This document shows positions 24,307 to 37,568 of a stretch of 64,000 bases of DNA, in pieces (positions within the stretch are counted from its first letter, which is position 1; every line of letters starts with the position of its first letter). The translations under genes and the position numbers were made by a program. This DNA is from Climacium dendroides (Eukaryota > Streptophyta > Bryopsida > Hypnales > Climaciaceae). Location of the stretch: NCBI GenBank assembly GCA_950106755.1, contig OX467086.1, positions 20,478,001 through 20,542,000 of the forward strand. The letters run 5' to 3'. The notes under the pieces were generated by a model. It searched no databases, was not told the DNA's origin, and was given only the letters and a program-made list of their open reading frames with translations.

Positions 24307-25160
24307 CCAAGAAGCTCCCGTTCGTCACACGACACCACGAGCTCCCGCGTATACTGCTAAGTTACAAAGCTCTAAGACCAAGCTTCGTCAAGCTGCGACG
24401 AGCTTCGACACGGCAAGGGCAGAACTCACAACAGCACTCAAGCGTTAGCGTGCGTGAATCTCAACCGGTTTCTACTCGCGCATAAAAAACAGAATTCACT
24501 CGCAAAATTATAACCGCCGCCAGCAGCAGCACCCCCGCGTCCCTATGGAAGCCTCTCGACCAATCCTACCCGCTCCGTCCAGCTCCCTGAACCTTCTAAG
24601 CCGGCAGATGCAGCTAGAATGGCCAGCCACATTACCAGAAACAAACAAAAGGCGACAAAAAGAAATGCCTCGAAAATCAACAAGTATTACAAAAAAAACA
24701 AAAACGCAAACTGAACAGTCCGGCCTGTGCCGAGGAAGGGTGCAGGGAGGGCGACCGTTTCACCTGGAATGGCGACCTCGTGACGACGTTCGTTCTGGAA
24801 TCGTCGTCTGGATGAACGAGACCACGTCCTCGTTCGTCCCCGTTCGTTCCCGTTCGTTCCGAGATCGTCGCCTGGGTGGACGGGGGCACGCTGTCGTTCG
24901 TGTCCCTCCGTTCGAGAGGCAGGTCGGTAGGCTGGAACGGCCCCGGTGACGTCACATGGGAACACCCCCTGAGAGCTTCGGGAACTTGGGAACGGAGGTC
25001 GTGCCCTCCTTTTGTTTTTCCGTTTGGCTGACTCTGTATTATTATTTTAATGTTTTCGATAGGATTTCGGGGTCTTGCCTGGGGCCGGTACCAAAGGATT
25101 TCCTTAGAGGGGCCCCCCAAAGAATCATGCATGTAGTGCGTGCATGGCATGCGCACATGC
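24307..25160. other. GC-rich island upstream of CYP40
   Basis: Composition changes abruptly from the AT-rich background. Positions 24786-24910 contain repeated CGTTCGT words, and 24947-24954 is the palindromic bZIP site TGACGTCA. A TTCTGGAA pair near 24795 is a further half heat-shock element. An open frame on the plus strand (24545-24949) and its minus-strand shadow are Arg-rich by composition, with no recognisable domain. This is best read as distal promoter or CpG-rich DNA rather than a gene. Confidence 0.5.
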
Positions 25161-25209
25161 ATCAGACATATCCACTTACTCCCAAAAAAATATTTGTATG
25201 ACTAAGGTT

Positions 25210-25570
25210 GAGGCACTAGGAGTCGGTCATTTAATCAATTTTGGTGGAGATGGTAAGGAGTACGAGGTGGTGGAAATTTTCTCACATAGGAAGATAGGAA
25301 ATATGGGGATAGGAAAATTTTCAGAATTTTATTTTCCAATTTGAAATTATTGTGAATTTTGGGAGTCAGAAAGTGTACTTTCTTGTAGCAAATGTCTAGA
25401 GTCTTCCAATTCTAATCATTCTTACTCACTACTTTGGGACGTGTGTCATAACTTTATTAGTCCCAACCTTAAAAAAGGACAAAAAAACACACATTCCAAG
25501 CTTAAGTTTTAGCCTAAAGTTGGAAATAGTACACCCTATAGGTTGGGTGCTGGACGTGGTTGACAACTAG
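25210..25570. repeat. Dispersed AT-rich repeat (partner at 14115-14530)
   Basis: Second copy of the repeat described at 14115, same orientation. It shares 'aggaagatag', 'gaattttggga' and 'gttggaaatagta', followed by the 'acaccctata' segment. Non-coding. Confidence 0.6.
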
Positions 25571-25574
25571 TGCC

Positions 25575-26556
25575 TTGATCTTATGCTTTCACTAAAAACA
25601 CTTCAAAACTACCATTTCTAATACAAGTACCAAATTTTAGAAAAAAAAATATATCTTTAGATACATGTAACTGTAGGATCATATATTGCACTAGTTTAAA
25701 AAGATGTGGAAGAATTTTCAAATTTTTTCATTGTGTAGATTGCAAGATATTAGCATTTGGAGTGACAAAAATTCTTTTTGGAGCCCTAAAAAAAACATAA
25801 AGCTACACTTTACAAGCTTATATTTGTATGAAAAAATGGTCAAAATGGTGGTTACTCTTTGGATTCATTCTTCAAGGATAGTTGGCTACTTGCTTGAAAA
25901 AATTCAAATTATTTGGATTCATACGTTGTTAACCATTTATTTATGGAATTGAAAAATGTCAATCCCAATAGTTGTAATGTTGTAATAAACAATCTACACC
26001 TAATATTTTTATTTTTTTTCAAATATATTGAAAATTAAATTAAATTAAGAAATTCAAAGTTTATATTAGAATAGAGATTCTATAACTACCTGCAAACTAC
26101 CCACAATCAAAAACTCCTCATAACTTTCATCTCATTAATCAAAATGGAATGATTCAAGGCTTTTTGCATATATATAAATCTAAAGAACCAATTTCAAATT
26201 TTAATTTCTTAAAAAAGTGATATCTAAGGAAGTTCTTTCATTGCCTCTGGTGTCCACCAAACAATGAAAACTATATATTATACAAGAACTTTTTAACCAT
26301 GTAGTCAGAAGATTTTCTTCTTCAAAACTACTCCTCAAGTACATGTTTTTTGAAAATTTCAAAGAAAATAAATTCCATTTGTGGTAAGTATCCAAAATCA
26401 CTATGTTGCCCTAAAAAATCACATTTTTGGTGTTTAGAGGATAGGATCCAATGTTTTTGAATATACTTGTCCTAAATTAACTTCAAAATTGTCTCTCCAC
26501 AACTTGATGGACAACAACTAAAGCTAGTTCAAACACTCTGAAGCACACTCAAGAGA
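25575..26556. other. AT-rich intergenic DNA, transposon debris
   Basis: No gene. Blocks such as 'caacattataactattgggattgacatt'-like sequence (25950-25985) and 'tcataactttcatctcatta' (26118) match parts of the family B TTAA elements at 40230-40400 and 60040-60210 in inverted orientation. Confidence 0.5.
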
Positions 26557-26560
26557 TTAT

Positions 26561-27492
26561 CCCCTAAAGGACCATTGTCCCTTCGGGGGACAAATTGGAT
26601 TTTGGGCAGGTACCTACGGGCTGAAATTTTGTCATGATTTCTTGAAACTTTTTTTGAAGATAGAAAAACTGATGAGCTTTGTGGGAATATAATTTTTTTC
26701 ACATTTGGTGCCCGGAAACAAAAGTTATGACCAAATAAGCTCAAAGTAGGGGACGGGGGGCAGTCCGGGCAGCAAAAAAAAAATTCAAAATTTTGAATTT
26801 TGAATTTTTTGAATTTTTTTCTTGTAGATTATATTTTTGTCTGCATGGGAAGCTTTGATTCATTCCATTTGGACTTATTATGAGAAAGTTATGGACAATC
26901 TTGTTTATCGGGCAGTTAGAGCATCTTCCTGAAAAAATAACTTATAGAATTCATTTCTGAATGCAATTTTTACAATTTTTCTAAAAAAAAAATTTTACAT
27001 GATTTTGTTTGCTTGCTAGAACAATCTCACCATTGGGATTAGTGCATTTTAATTCCATCTTAAAGATATTAATCATTTAGATTTTCCTTCATTTTCATAC
27101 CTACTTCTACTTAACAATTTTTTTAAGCATGAAAATTAATCTTTTTCTTAAAATTTTCTTTTTGTCTAGATTCTCAATTCAATTTCCCACAATAAGGATT
27201 TAAAGCTCAAAACTCTGTAGTGCAAAAAATTTAAGTTAAAAAAGTTCAAAGTCAAATAATCCAGTCCCGCAAGGTGCTGAAAAAATTGTTTTTTTCACTT
27301 TAAACGCAAATATCTTTTAATCTATGTGGTCAAAATTTCTGAAATTTTTTCCACACATTTCCATACTAGTAAGGTATAAGATCCTACGGTTGGATGTGAA
27401 AAAAAATAATTTTCAAATGTTTTTACTCTTTGCTACAGAAATGGCAGTTTTGAGTGTTTTTTGGCAGAAATAAGGCCTTGGTCCTTTAGGGG
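26561..27492. mobile_element. TTAT-flanked element, 932 bp, CCCCTAAAGGACCA tips
   Basis: Left tip CCCCTAAAGGACCATTGTCC and right tip (complement) CCCCTAAAGGACCAAGGCC share 14 bases. The flanks are TTAT at 26557-26560 and 27493-27496. The body is AT-rich and non-coding. Its left part recurs inverted at the right end of the element 39933-41266. The TTAT rather than TTAA target is a slight departure within the family. Confidence 0.75.
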
Positions 27493-27496
27493 TTAT

Positions 27497-30165
27497 ACAA
27501 CAATTTGATACTTCCAAAGGACAAAGGGAATCAAAACACAACTTCTAACCAACCAAAGGCAAAGATTTCAATCTACAACTATACAGAAATTGCTACTAAC
27601 AAATCTTTTATTGATAATTTCTTGAACTTTGATCACATGACATTATTGGAATTGAATACAAAGTATGTCAATGGACATCAATGCACCAATGTTGCTCAAA
27701 TAATGATCAAAATTAACACCACTAGAGAAGTTCCAAACACATCGAAAAATTGTTGATTCGGTCGCTTGTTTTCAACATGGAGCGCTTCACTATTGACTCC
27801 CATTCTTTCGCATCTATTAGGGTTTAATAGAAACTACGGTAACTATAAAATCCTTTGGAAATAGGAGCTACTCAAACACTAACCATTTTTAGGAAATCCC
27901 ATATTTATTTCAGAATGGAGGGGGATCAAGGCTTCTTTTTTTCCATTTTTTATGAAGTGCCAAAGCACAGACACAAAATGTTAAGAATGTTGCTCTAACT
28001 TTCAACATTCATCTACATATTGAATAGAAAATATCACATTAGCACATATCACATATCCATAATTTTGTTTTCATCCACAATTTGGCAATTTCAGCCAATT
28101 TTTTTTTTGATTCAGGAAAAAAAAACTTCATACCTTGTGACCATTTTTTCGCCATTTTTTAGACAAATTATTAAATGAAATTCTTGTTTAATCTCGCACT
28201 AGTTTGAAAAAGAAAAAAAAAAAGAAAAAAAAACATGATGGGTATGTGTTATCATTGTTGGTCAACGAATTATCTATAGAACCACTGAACATTGTCTGTC
28301 TTCTTCCTCTTTTTTGGCAGAAATGATGTAAGGGAATGGTCCCTACGTTCCAAGGCATGTCATGTGTGTGCAAGGGAAAATGACGACAAAAATGGACACA
28401 CTACCCTACCGGTAAGGGGTTGGAACAGGCAAGGGGCCCCCCAAAAATAAAGTTAAAGTTACCACTTGACCCTAAATCCAGATCCCCACCACTATCCCTG
28501 AAAAGAGACATCCCCCCATTGGAATGGAATGAAATGAAATAAAATGAAATAAAATGAAACACATGATTCACCTATCCACCGGCCCCAAAACAAACAAAAC
28601 GGCAATACTGATGGATACGATATGTGGAATATATAAAACATTTAAAAACATGGGTTCCGTACAAGTTGCGAAGCTGGCCTCGACGAAACCGTGATACACA
28701 GAAGACTTGAACAATGTGTTTTAGGTAAGGTAGTGTGTGCTCATAAGCCGACGCTTTAAAGGGCTGGTGAGCCTTTTTGATGGGTTTGAGAGGCTTGAAA
28801 ATGTTTTTTGTTGTCTTTCACTTGAAGAAAAATTGATGCCAAATCTAACGCAAGTGGTTTCATATTTTTAAGAGCATTTATGAATTACTTATGAACTTTT
28901 GAGGAATTTTGTTGTAGGCATCTATTTTTGATTGTAGGCCTTGCAAAACGGCCACACGTGCAAAGTTTGAAAAAAAGATATGGCTTGACTGAAAACAAAC
29001 ATTGAGGCGTGTAGAAAGTAATACACAAGGTTTCAAAATGTGACCCTTATTAAACTTAAATGGACTCTAAATTCTTTAGCATTTGTATAAGAAGGCAATT
29101 GGGCAACCGATTTTTTTATTTAGAAAAATTAAGTGGACACACCTTGGCTTTGGAATGAACCCATCTTGGCTCTTATTCCAACCATTGGCTAAATATGAAC
29201 CAATATTTGACAAATCTTATTTATGCTCTTAGATTATGAACAGTTCATTTTATGACCCGTAACTGTTCATTTTGAAGCCACGTATAGGGTTGGTTTGAAG
29301 AAGAGGGCCGGACTTTGAGCCTCCTCCTATACAACATTACCAAGACATTTGTAAAAAGGAGCAACAATGTGGTCATTACCTCGCGGTTCCGTTGAGGTAA
29401 AACTATCCATTACCACATAGATTTGTCATCTAGGTACTTTGGAGAATCTATTTGTTAGCTCCCATATTTTCCAGAGATTGAAAAGTTTGAGAGGAGTCAA
29501 TAGCAAAAAGAATGAAGACATTCCGACAAGAAGTGAATTTTCTATGATTTTTCAAAGCGTATTGTTAAACTATCCTTGTTGAAGCATGAGCAAAACCTTA
29601 TTAAAGCATAGATTGACATGTCTGCTCTCCAAATGCATTGTCATCATGATAATGGGTTGTAAAGTTAGCGGTAATAAATGGACCACTAACGAAATTGGGA
29701 GGATCTTGTAGGTGGCAAAATTGGATGGATGGTGGTATTAAGTAGTTTTATTTTACATGGATTTCTTGGTTGGATTGCAATGTAATTTGTTTTGACAATT
29801 CACCATAGCTAACTAGAAATTTAAGTGTGTGCATTGGGAGGCTTTCATTGACTAGGCTAGAGCGGCTTGGATTAAACCTCCAACCTTTGTAAACTCTACT
29901 CCAACATGGCTAGTGCTTTTCCTAAAATGGTTTTATAGCATTTGGTAACAATCTAGTTTTTTGGTGTTAGGTCTCACGGAAAGATGGATTGGAATCTGGT
30001 TCACCTTAAGATAGGGGTCTTCGCTTAATCCTAGCTTCTTGCCTTGGTGGCAATTGTCTTTCAATATTGTTGTAGAGCTTTGCTCTACTAAGTTCTTGTA
30101 CTTAGAAAAAAGTTAAAAAGAGATTACACTACAAAATGGAAAAAAAATCGTCGGGGACTTTGTCT
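27497..30165. other. Intergenic DNA with low-complexity tracts, no gene seen
   Basis: Contains a purine-rich A/G tract (28205-28234) and a pentanucleotide run of GAAAT/AAAAT (28519-28560). The frame at 27505-27756 is not related to anything I know. The stretch 29640-30110 could be the eroded body of the retroposon whose tail is at 30170, but no motif is readable. Confidence 0.4.
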
Positions 30166-30226
30166 CTTGGTTTGATGTATTGTTTCCCTTATTAATGGAA
30201 ATTGTACATTTGTTTAAAAAAATATA
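30166..30226 (+). repeat. Retroposon-like 3' tail (partner at 18966)
   Basis: Second copy of the tail with 'gatgtattgtttccctt' and an A-rich end. See the 18966 entry for the reasoning. Confidence 0.4.
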
Positions 30227-30829
30227 TGAATTCCAATATGAAATATTGATACAATATATCATATGAATATATAGAATATGGAATACAATTGTTCATTCTT
30301 GATTGTTTTGTAGATATAAGGGATAATGAAAATACAAATATAGGGGGATGAAAACTCACTCACATAAGCGGGTGGATAACATACTCTCAAAAAAGACACA
30401 CATGAACAACCTATGATTTTTGTACGGATCAATGTTTGGGATTCTTTTTGAGTTTTACCAACTATTTCCCTTTAATTCCCATTATTGAACCATTTCTTTC
30501 AAATACTGAGTGTGGTTATTTTTTCTATTATTTACTTTAAATAAAACATTTTATAGATTTTTTTTCATAGTTTTCAAATTGCAACCGGATTTTTTCCCAA
30601 CTAACTTTGAACTCATCACCGCCATTTTTTCCCAAACACTGGTGACTAGGAATTCTGTTGTTACTTGCCATGGAACTAGTTTCGTTTTGTTTGCGTAGGC
30701 AAATTAAGTTAAAAATTGGTGATGCCAGGGGCCTCATCTTCTAACTTGAAATTCTCACAAAAAGTGAAATTGATGGACCATTGAGGGCCCGACGGTGAGG
30801 GTCAGCCATGTTGGGGCCATCGAGTCCTA

Positions 30830-30928
30830 GAGAAAGGGTCGGCCATGGCCAATTCTGCCTTGTAAGTGGTCATGGGCGAGCCCTATGACTATGCACAAGG
30901 CAGAATCGGCTGTGGCCAGCCCTTTCTC
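30830..30928. repeat. 99-bp near-perfect palindrome
   Basis: The arms run from GAGAAAGGG at 30830 to CCCTTTCTC at 30928, with centre GGGCGAGCCC. Paired blocks include 'ggcca', 'attctgccttgt' and 'gtcat', with a handful of mismatches. It is GC-rich against an AT-rich background. Confidence 0.8.
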
Positions 30929-30933
30929 AAGCG

Positions 30934-31072
30934 TTAAAAGCTGATAAAGGCACATTCATGGTCGCTTTTGTTTTGGCAGAATCATCCATTTGAAGCAGAA
31001 TTGGCCCTTGGGGCAAATTCTGCTAAAAAAAGGGCCTATGGAAGTGCCCAAATGTGCTTTACCAGCTTTTAA
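30934..31072. repeat. 139-bp imperfect palindrome adjacent to the previous one
   Basis: The arms start TTAAAAGCTG at 30934 and end CAGCTTTTAA at 31072. Inner paired blocks are 'taaag', 'gcacatt', 'gcagaat' and the 'attggccc/gggcaaat' centre. Only five bases separate it from the palindrome at 30830-30928, so both may be parts of one foldback element. Confidence 0.75.
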
Positions 31073-31375
31073 TGTTTACAAAGGCCTCCCCCATTGATAT
31101 GAAGTCAACCATAAATAACAATTGTATCAATTCTTTGGTCCGAGACTGATATTTGTATATTTATTGGGAAGTAAAGGGGGAGGTCCATAAAGCACTTGGA
31201 CTCTTTAAAAAAACAATTGAGTTAGATGTCAATTCCATTTGTCTTTCAAGGTAAGTGTATACATATTCAAAAATAGTTTAAGAAGTTGAACTTCCCAAAA
31301 TTTATAATCAATTTTTAAAATGGATACTTTATGGATCTTCTACGTTGTAGGAAGGGCAATTGGAGTTATCTTTAA

Positions 31376-31990
31376 CTCTCTAAATGCTTGAAGCATCAAA
31401 TTTTGGTATAAATGATACTTTGATGTTAAATTAAATCCATCCAAGTTTCTATTTTTAAGAGTTTTTATTTCAGAAGAATTATTTTTGAAGTCTAGTTTTA
31501 GCATCAAAAATCTGAATTTGAAAATGATTGATTATGTTTTCTCTATTCAAGATTTTGTACAAGGGTGTCTATTGCAATCTAGACTTTCCGTAGTGTTGAG
31601 GGTTCTCAAAAATGAGCCTCAAATACATTAGATCTTGGAGTAAAAATCACATAGAAATTCATTTTTTAAAATTGTAGAGTAGATTTTGAGAAAACATAAT
31701 TTGATTGGGGTTATGCATGTTAAGCCCTTTATCCTCATATTTGTTTGGTGACCAATTTTTTAGATTTAACATATGAAAAGAGGATTGAAAGACTTCAAAT
31801 CATTTTTGCAATTTTAACACCTTGATGATCAAACATTATAATCTTCCAATCCATAAGTGGTTTTGTTGTGTATTCTTTTTCTATGCTATTTCTAACGTGT
31901 CTATTTTGAATTTGTATGGTTAAAATTCTAAAAAAAATTATAAAATTTAACAAAATTTTGGCTTTTTTGGCTTTTTGTCTTAAATTATCA
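31376..31990. mobile_element. TTAA-type element, decayed copy of 3993-4630
   Basis: Left tip CTCTCTAAATGCTTGAAGC follows TTAA (31372-31375). The body matches 3993-4600 in the same orientation ('gaagtctagttttagcatca', 'gattgattatg', 'gtagagtagattttga'). The right tip is lost near 31990. Confidence 0.65.
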
Positions 31991-31994
31991 AATG

Positions 31995-34865
31995 TTTTTG
32001 CTAATTCCAGCACTAGACAACCAAATCTAAAACATATGTAAAGATGGTTTGCTAAAAATCTTAAAAAATTCATTGAGTCAAATACCAATTCATCATTTTA
32101 CCATCTACCATTATGAAAATATTGGTGGCAAAATGAAGGAACAACTTCATTGACATTTAGTGAGAATGAAGGGTGAAGAGGTTGTTTTTATAATGAAATT
32201 TACTCTCCATCATGAATCTTAAAGGGTACATGGAACAATTTGAATATGAGAGTTTGATGGACCGCTCATTGTCGAAACGGAGGAATAGTGTTCAAAGTAT
32301 AATTTTTGACCTCATTTTGGCATAATAGAATTACTTATTTGATGTGGTCATCTCCCAACCACATTAGATTGTTAATTTGGCATTGTTCCCACATTCCCCA
32401 CAATCCAGAATGTCATTGTCTTCTAAAGGCCTCCAATATCTTCTAATGTGTGTTTTATGAACTTTTACATTTATGTGGGAAAAATTGTTCACTTACAAAT
32501 GACTATAGTCGGGTTTTTTAAAATTGATATTTTTTCCTCGGGAGGTGCACTCCCCCTTTTCTTGATGTTAGCGTGCGAACAAAACTTTGGAGCCCCTATA
32601 TACTTTTTGAATTTTAAACAAAATTAAATGAAGAAAATATAAATAGAATTTTATACTTTGAAAGTTTATGTTTTGAATTATTGATATTTTTATTTGTTAA
32701 TAATAATATTTTTATTTGTTAATAATAGTATTTTGTTACAAAATTTTGAAGTAAAAAGATACATTGTAGGACTAAAAAATAACTTTCACACCCCTATATT
32801 ATATAAGAAAAAAATTGTCTAAAAAATGAACAAAAAATTTGTAAAAATAACTTTTTATTGAAAGCTCATTTTGAGTTGAATATTGATACAACGGTCATCT
32901 AAATGTGTTCTCTAAAAATATTTGAGTTAAAAAAACATGTCATTTTAGTGCATTTTTAACCTCTTCTAAAAATCATTCCATATTTTATTTGAGTTTAAAA
33001 TTTTGGGAATAGAATCCTATAGTCATTAGTAAATAATGCTCAAATTCGAAGTTAAAATTATAGTTTATTAAAAACCATTTGTTTGCACGTGGTTCATTGT
33101 AGTAGAACTAAGTGCATCCCCTGAGATTTTTTCCTAATATTATGGTTGTGCAAATTATAAAAAAACTGCATCCATACCCTTTATATTGGACTCTCCACTC
33201 GATATTGCAATCAATTTATTCACATGCATACCACATCAGCTTAGATATAATAATACAACATTCACTCTTGAGCACAAAATTTTATATAAGAATGTAAGAA
33301 AATTCATTCATAGAATTTTTTTTCCAAATTCTGAATTTACACAAGAATTTTGCAAGGGGAGTAGGTGAAATTATTGTAATAAGTCCTTTAGCATGTACAA
33401 ATGTACATTTAAGTAGTGTAAGTAGTGTGCAATAATGGAATGTTGAGATCTTTGATTATTTAGTTGTAGATTAATGGAATAAATCATGTGCCATGCCCAC
33501 CCCATTAACCTTTAAATATCCTAATCTTTTTATAAATACTATGTATACTTTTACTTATATATTTGCATAATTATGTTATTTAACTCAATTCCATCAACCT
33601 AAATATCATTGAAGTTTGTTTTTAATTCCTAATTCCAAGGCCTTTTTCCATCAAATTCCACTCAAAATTGCTATTACTACTGCAAGGTGCAAAAAACTTT
33701 AGAAATTATTATTTTTGCATATCTAACCATATGATACTGCATTAGATTGGTATAAGAATGTGTGGAAGAAACTTTGATAACATGGATTGCAAGATATTTG
33801 CATTTGAAGCAAAGAATTTTTTTTCACCTAGCCCACTTAGATTTTAAGACTTTGAACTTTCTCAGCTTAAAATTTTTGTACTTGAAATGTTGAATTAAAA
33901 AAAATATGTTGAATAATTGAGTTGAAAGTCTAGGGGAAAGTCTTTGTAAAACACAAACTTTATTTATTTTTTAAAATTGTTAAGTAGAAGTAGGTCCATG
34001 ATTGAACAAAAACTAAATTAAAAAAAGCTCTAAGATAGAATTGAAACACAATAATCCCAACAATGAGATTATTTTAGCAAGTGAACATGATCTTGTCAAA
34101 AAATAAAATTTGAATTAAAAAGAAATGCATTAAAAAATGCATCCTATAAATTATTTTTTCAAGAGGATGCTTAGATTGACCCCAAAACAAGTTTGTCATG
34201 ACTAGACCAAATAGAATGAGTCAAGTTTCGCCATGTATACAAAAGTATTTTCTATTAGAAGCATAATTTAAAAAAAATTATTTTGATTTTTGTAATTTTT
34301 TTGGTGTTGCTTGATGAATCCCATTTTGGATTTAGAATGGTATAATTTTTTTTGCTTTTGGACATTGATTGAAATAAAAATCATATTTTTAGAAAGTCAT
34401 TGTGTTTTCCTATTTTTTTTTAAATTCAAAAAAATAAGATGAAAAATGAGACTAGTATAGGAGCCTATCAAAATTCCATTTTGTTTTCCTAGAGAATAAT
34501 GGAAATTAGGACATTCAAGCATTACTTTAGATGAATGACAAATTATTTGGATAAAATTTGCCCTCAAGCACAAAAAATATTTATAATATGGACTTTAAAG
34601 TGTGCAATTTTTTTTGTTATCCTAAATGATGGTCAAATTTGATATAAATTAAGTAAATTATGTCAAAAGTAACCATATGATATTGTATGATTGGTTTAAG
34701 ATGGTGAGTACTTTTCCAAAAGTTTCCCATGAAAATTCAATTTTGGTGAGCACTCGTTGTCAAGTCGTACCATACCATAATATGACCCCTTTGTCAAAAT
34801 CCTAGTTGCTCTCAAGTTTCAAAATTCGTCATCCATTGCTTTGCAAGCCCCACAATGATGAAGGC
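31995..34865. other. AT-rich intergenic DNA, no gene seen
   Basis: About 2.9 kb without coding signal. A 22-bp duplication of 'atatttttatttgttaata' lies near 32685-32732. Blocks at 33830-34210 resemble internal parts of the TTAA elements ('caatgagattattttagcaa', also seen near 40800 and 48950). Confidence 0.45.
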
Positions 34866-35900
34866 CAAGGAAGATGGACCCCTTCATTATTGCCCCAACC
34901 AAGGGTAAATGTAAAAGTCCCCCACCTTATTGTTTGCCGCATTAATTTTTTTTACTTATTCATCTCTAAAAGCTCATTTGGAGCCTCTAATTCCAAATAT
35001 GAATTCAGAATTTACAAATTTCATCATGGATGGCACCCAAATCAAGATTTCCAATAAGTGTTTTCCCATGGGAAAAATTGTGGAGTAGTAACAAGCCGGG
35101 GTGAACTTGACCCTTGCTAATTTATAAAGAAAAATGCTGAAAATTTTGATTTGCCACATATAATAAAATTTGTAAATTTTAAATTTGTATTTGCAATCAA
35201 AGGCCCCAAATTAGCTAGTGAAGGTGTAGCTAATAAATTAATAATAAATTAACCAAATATAAAATACTTTGTTATTAAAAAATTTACAAGCATCCTAGAA
35301 TGGACGGGGTGAAGTAGCCCCCTTGCTTGGTCGTTCCCAGAGATGCAAGCAAAAAACATTCCTCTAATTATTAATTTCTATTGCAAATTATATAAAGTAG
35401 AAACATCCAATTCCATCCATGTACCTAATCATTGTTCCATAAAGTGCCCTTACAATGTCCCTACAGTTCCATTAATGTATCTTATACAAGTTTAATTTTG
35501 ATTTGCTGACACACTTGAAGGATACGTATTGAATTCTGACTTGTTGACAATTGATTTTTGCGTAGTTCAATTTTGGGCGCACCCATGGGACAATTCTAGT
35601 AGTCTAGGCAGCCACTACTTTGAAAAATCATAAAAATTACATACAACGTCCAAAAAATCTAATTTTTTCTTAATATTTATGATTTTCACTTGCATATACT
35701 ATTTTAAAATTTTTATTTTTAGAAAAATATGCCTCCAACTATGCTGAACTCGATCATTATGGGCCTCCTAGCTAATTTGGGGTCCCTGATTCCAAATATG
35801 AATTCAAAAATTGCAAATTTTACCACGTGTGAGATTATTTTTTACAGCCGAGGGGCCGAGTGAGGGGGTCAATTTGACCACATCGAACTCAAGTGGTGCC
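34866..35900. repeat. Old relatives of the 238-bp MITE
   Basis: Segments at 34866-35060 and 35760-35830 share 'ccaaatatgaattca' and 'catggatggca'-like blocks with the intact MITE at 37328-37565, including the 'attgccccaacc' border at about 34890. Ends are eroded. A TGAG repeat lies near 35905-35922. Confidence 0.5.
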
Positions 35901-36300
35901 GACTGCCGAGTGAGTGAGTGAGTGCCTGAATTTAAGGTAGCCTTTACTTACCCTCTGGTAGGTTTTACCATGGTGTCATTGCCTGCAAAGTCCACGTCAC
36001 TCATGAAATTGCCTCATGAAGTACAGTACAGTACTGCGGTAACTTCTGCACGGCACTCACGGCACGGACTGGACTGGCAGTAAAAATCAGGCCCACCAGA
36101 GTCATAACACCTTTTGCCCCCCTCACTTAGTTACCACTCAGGGCCTCATTGATGACCAGCAGACCCTAAATTACCAAACCCATGGCGTCCCACGAACTGC
36201 CACCAGCAGGGTGAAAACGCACGAAGTTTACCCCCAAGGGGGAAATTTTTTTGATTTATTTTTCATGCATGAAAAAATTGGCAAGTTTTGAATTAATGTT

Positions 36301-36596
36301 TAAGGTAGGTGGCTCTTAAACCGACCTGGTTCTAAAACCGATCTGGTACATTTTACTTCTGAAATGTACTAAATGTGTACATTTCAGAAGAGGGGCGGTT
36401 TTAGAAACCATTGCGTTTCAACTTCAAAAATTTGTAACTAATTCCACAAAGGTCCAAAAAATATGAAACAACTTGGATTAGATGCCTATTCCTTTTTCCT
36501 TCCTACTGAAATTCACTGAATTTTTTTTTGAGATGTTTGGCTATCCCCAAAATGCAATCAGCTCTTAAAGGGTCAGTTTAAGAGCCACCTATCTTA
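36301..36596. mobile_element. 296-bp MITE with 26-bp inverted ends, TAAGGTA family
   Basis: The left end 36301-36326 and right end 36571-36596 are inverted copies with two mismatches (tip TAAGGTAGGTGGCTCTTAAA). Internal blocks ('aatgtac', 'aacttcaaaaatttgtaac', 'gaaacaacttggattagatg') match the elements at 37569-38119 and 38895-39214. Non-coding. Confidence 0.8.
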
Positions 36597-36842
36597 GCCC
36601 CACATTACTGCTCAAAATGGGGGGCAAGATTTTACTTTTATCTCACTTCATGAGATGGGTTTATTAGTGTCCTGCCGAAATTAATTTTTTTTCTTCTTTT
36701 TCTTTTTCTTTTTGAAACCCACAGCATTAGAAAAAACAAACCACGGGTCCCTTTTTTCTTTTCTTTTTCTTTTTCCCTTCTTTCTCTGTTGTATTGGACT
36801 GAATGCTCATTATGTTACTGGCTGGTATACTGACTGGTAAGT

Positions 36843-37150
36843 TATATAAACCCTCACTTACTTACCTCAGTTCAGACTACGTTATTATTCACTCATTACT
36901 TTACATTTTTTTTCACCTCAGTTAGTTACTGCCAGGTCGAATTAAACTCCCCAATGAATGTTTCACTTTACCCCAGCCAGCCAGGTATTCACTTGCAACG
37001 TAATTCCCGTACGTGTGAAATACTGCAACTTCTACCCCCCCAAACCCTAGATTATAATTACTGAACTACCCGCCCTGACATGTCCCTTGAATTTTCACCA
37101 TGACCGATGTTTTTCATTGCTCCCATGGCGGCTTCACTCAGGTGAGTTCA
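36843..37150 (+). promoter_or_regulatory. Orphan promoter-like segment with a TATA box and donor site
   Basis: TATATAA at 36843-36849 lies in a moderately GC-rich stretch. An ATG in good context at 37124 (CCCATGGCGGCT) starts six codons that end at a perfect donor, CTCAG/GTGAGT, at 37141. No following exon is seen, because transposon copies start at 37328. It could be the surviving 5' end of a lost gene or chance. Confidence 0.2.
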
Positions 37151-37327
37151 GTTCAGTGGCTTCCGTCAGTGGCCAACTGGCCCATGAACTGAGCTGCGTT
37201 TTTTTTACCTTAATTTACGGCACCAGTGAGTCAGTCAGTCCCACTGATACTTACAAGAGTGACAGCTGGAATTGAAATATCCGCGGTAATTATGGCTGGC
37301 GTAAGTTATTTCTCTCTCTCAAGTAAG

Positions 37328-37565
37328 GGGCCAGGGAGGACTGACCCCTCTATTGCCCCAACCGGGGGTAAATGTAAAAATTGCCCCCTATTTGGGACCA
37401 TGTAAAATTTGTTTCTCTACACCTCCCTAGACTAATTTGGGGTCTCTGATTGCAAATATGAATTCAAAATTTGCAAATTTTTTCATGGATGGCAAATAAA
37501 AAGATTCCAGTGTTTTATCCAGGGGTAGAAAACTGGGCAATAGAGGGGTCAGTCCTCCCTGGCCC
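37328..37565. mobile_element. Young 238-bp MITE with perfect 31-bp ends and target duplication
   Basis: The inverted ends 37328-37358 and 37535-37565 match at all 31 positions (tip GGGCCAGGGAGGACTGACCC). The flanks are AAGTAAG at 37321-37327 and AAGTAAG at 37566-37572; the copy can be read as 8 bp if the neighbouring C is counted. It sits exactly in the left tip of the TAAGGTA element at 37569-38119. A 7-8 bp duplication fits hAT-type insertion, but the tip is not a standard hAT tip. Confidence 0.85.
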
Positions 37566-37568
37566 AAG

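Noticed and set aside
24545..24949. 134-aa plus-strand frame in the GC-rich island
   Set aside because: Arg/Pro-rich because of CGTTCGT-type repeats. Both strands are open over much of the stretch, and no domain is visible.
28188..28373. Small minus-strand frame ending in a Phe run
   Set aside because: The Phe run is the translation of the A/G tract at 28205-28234.
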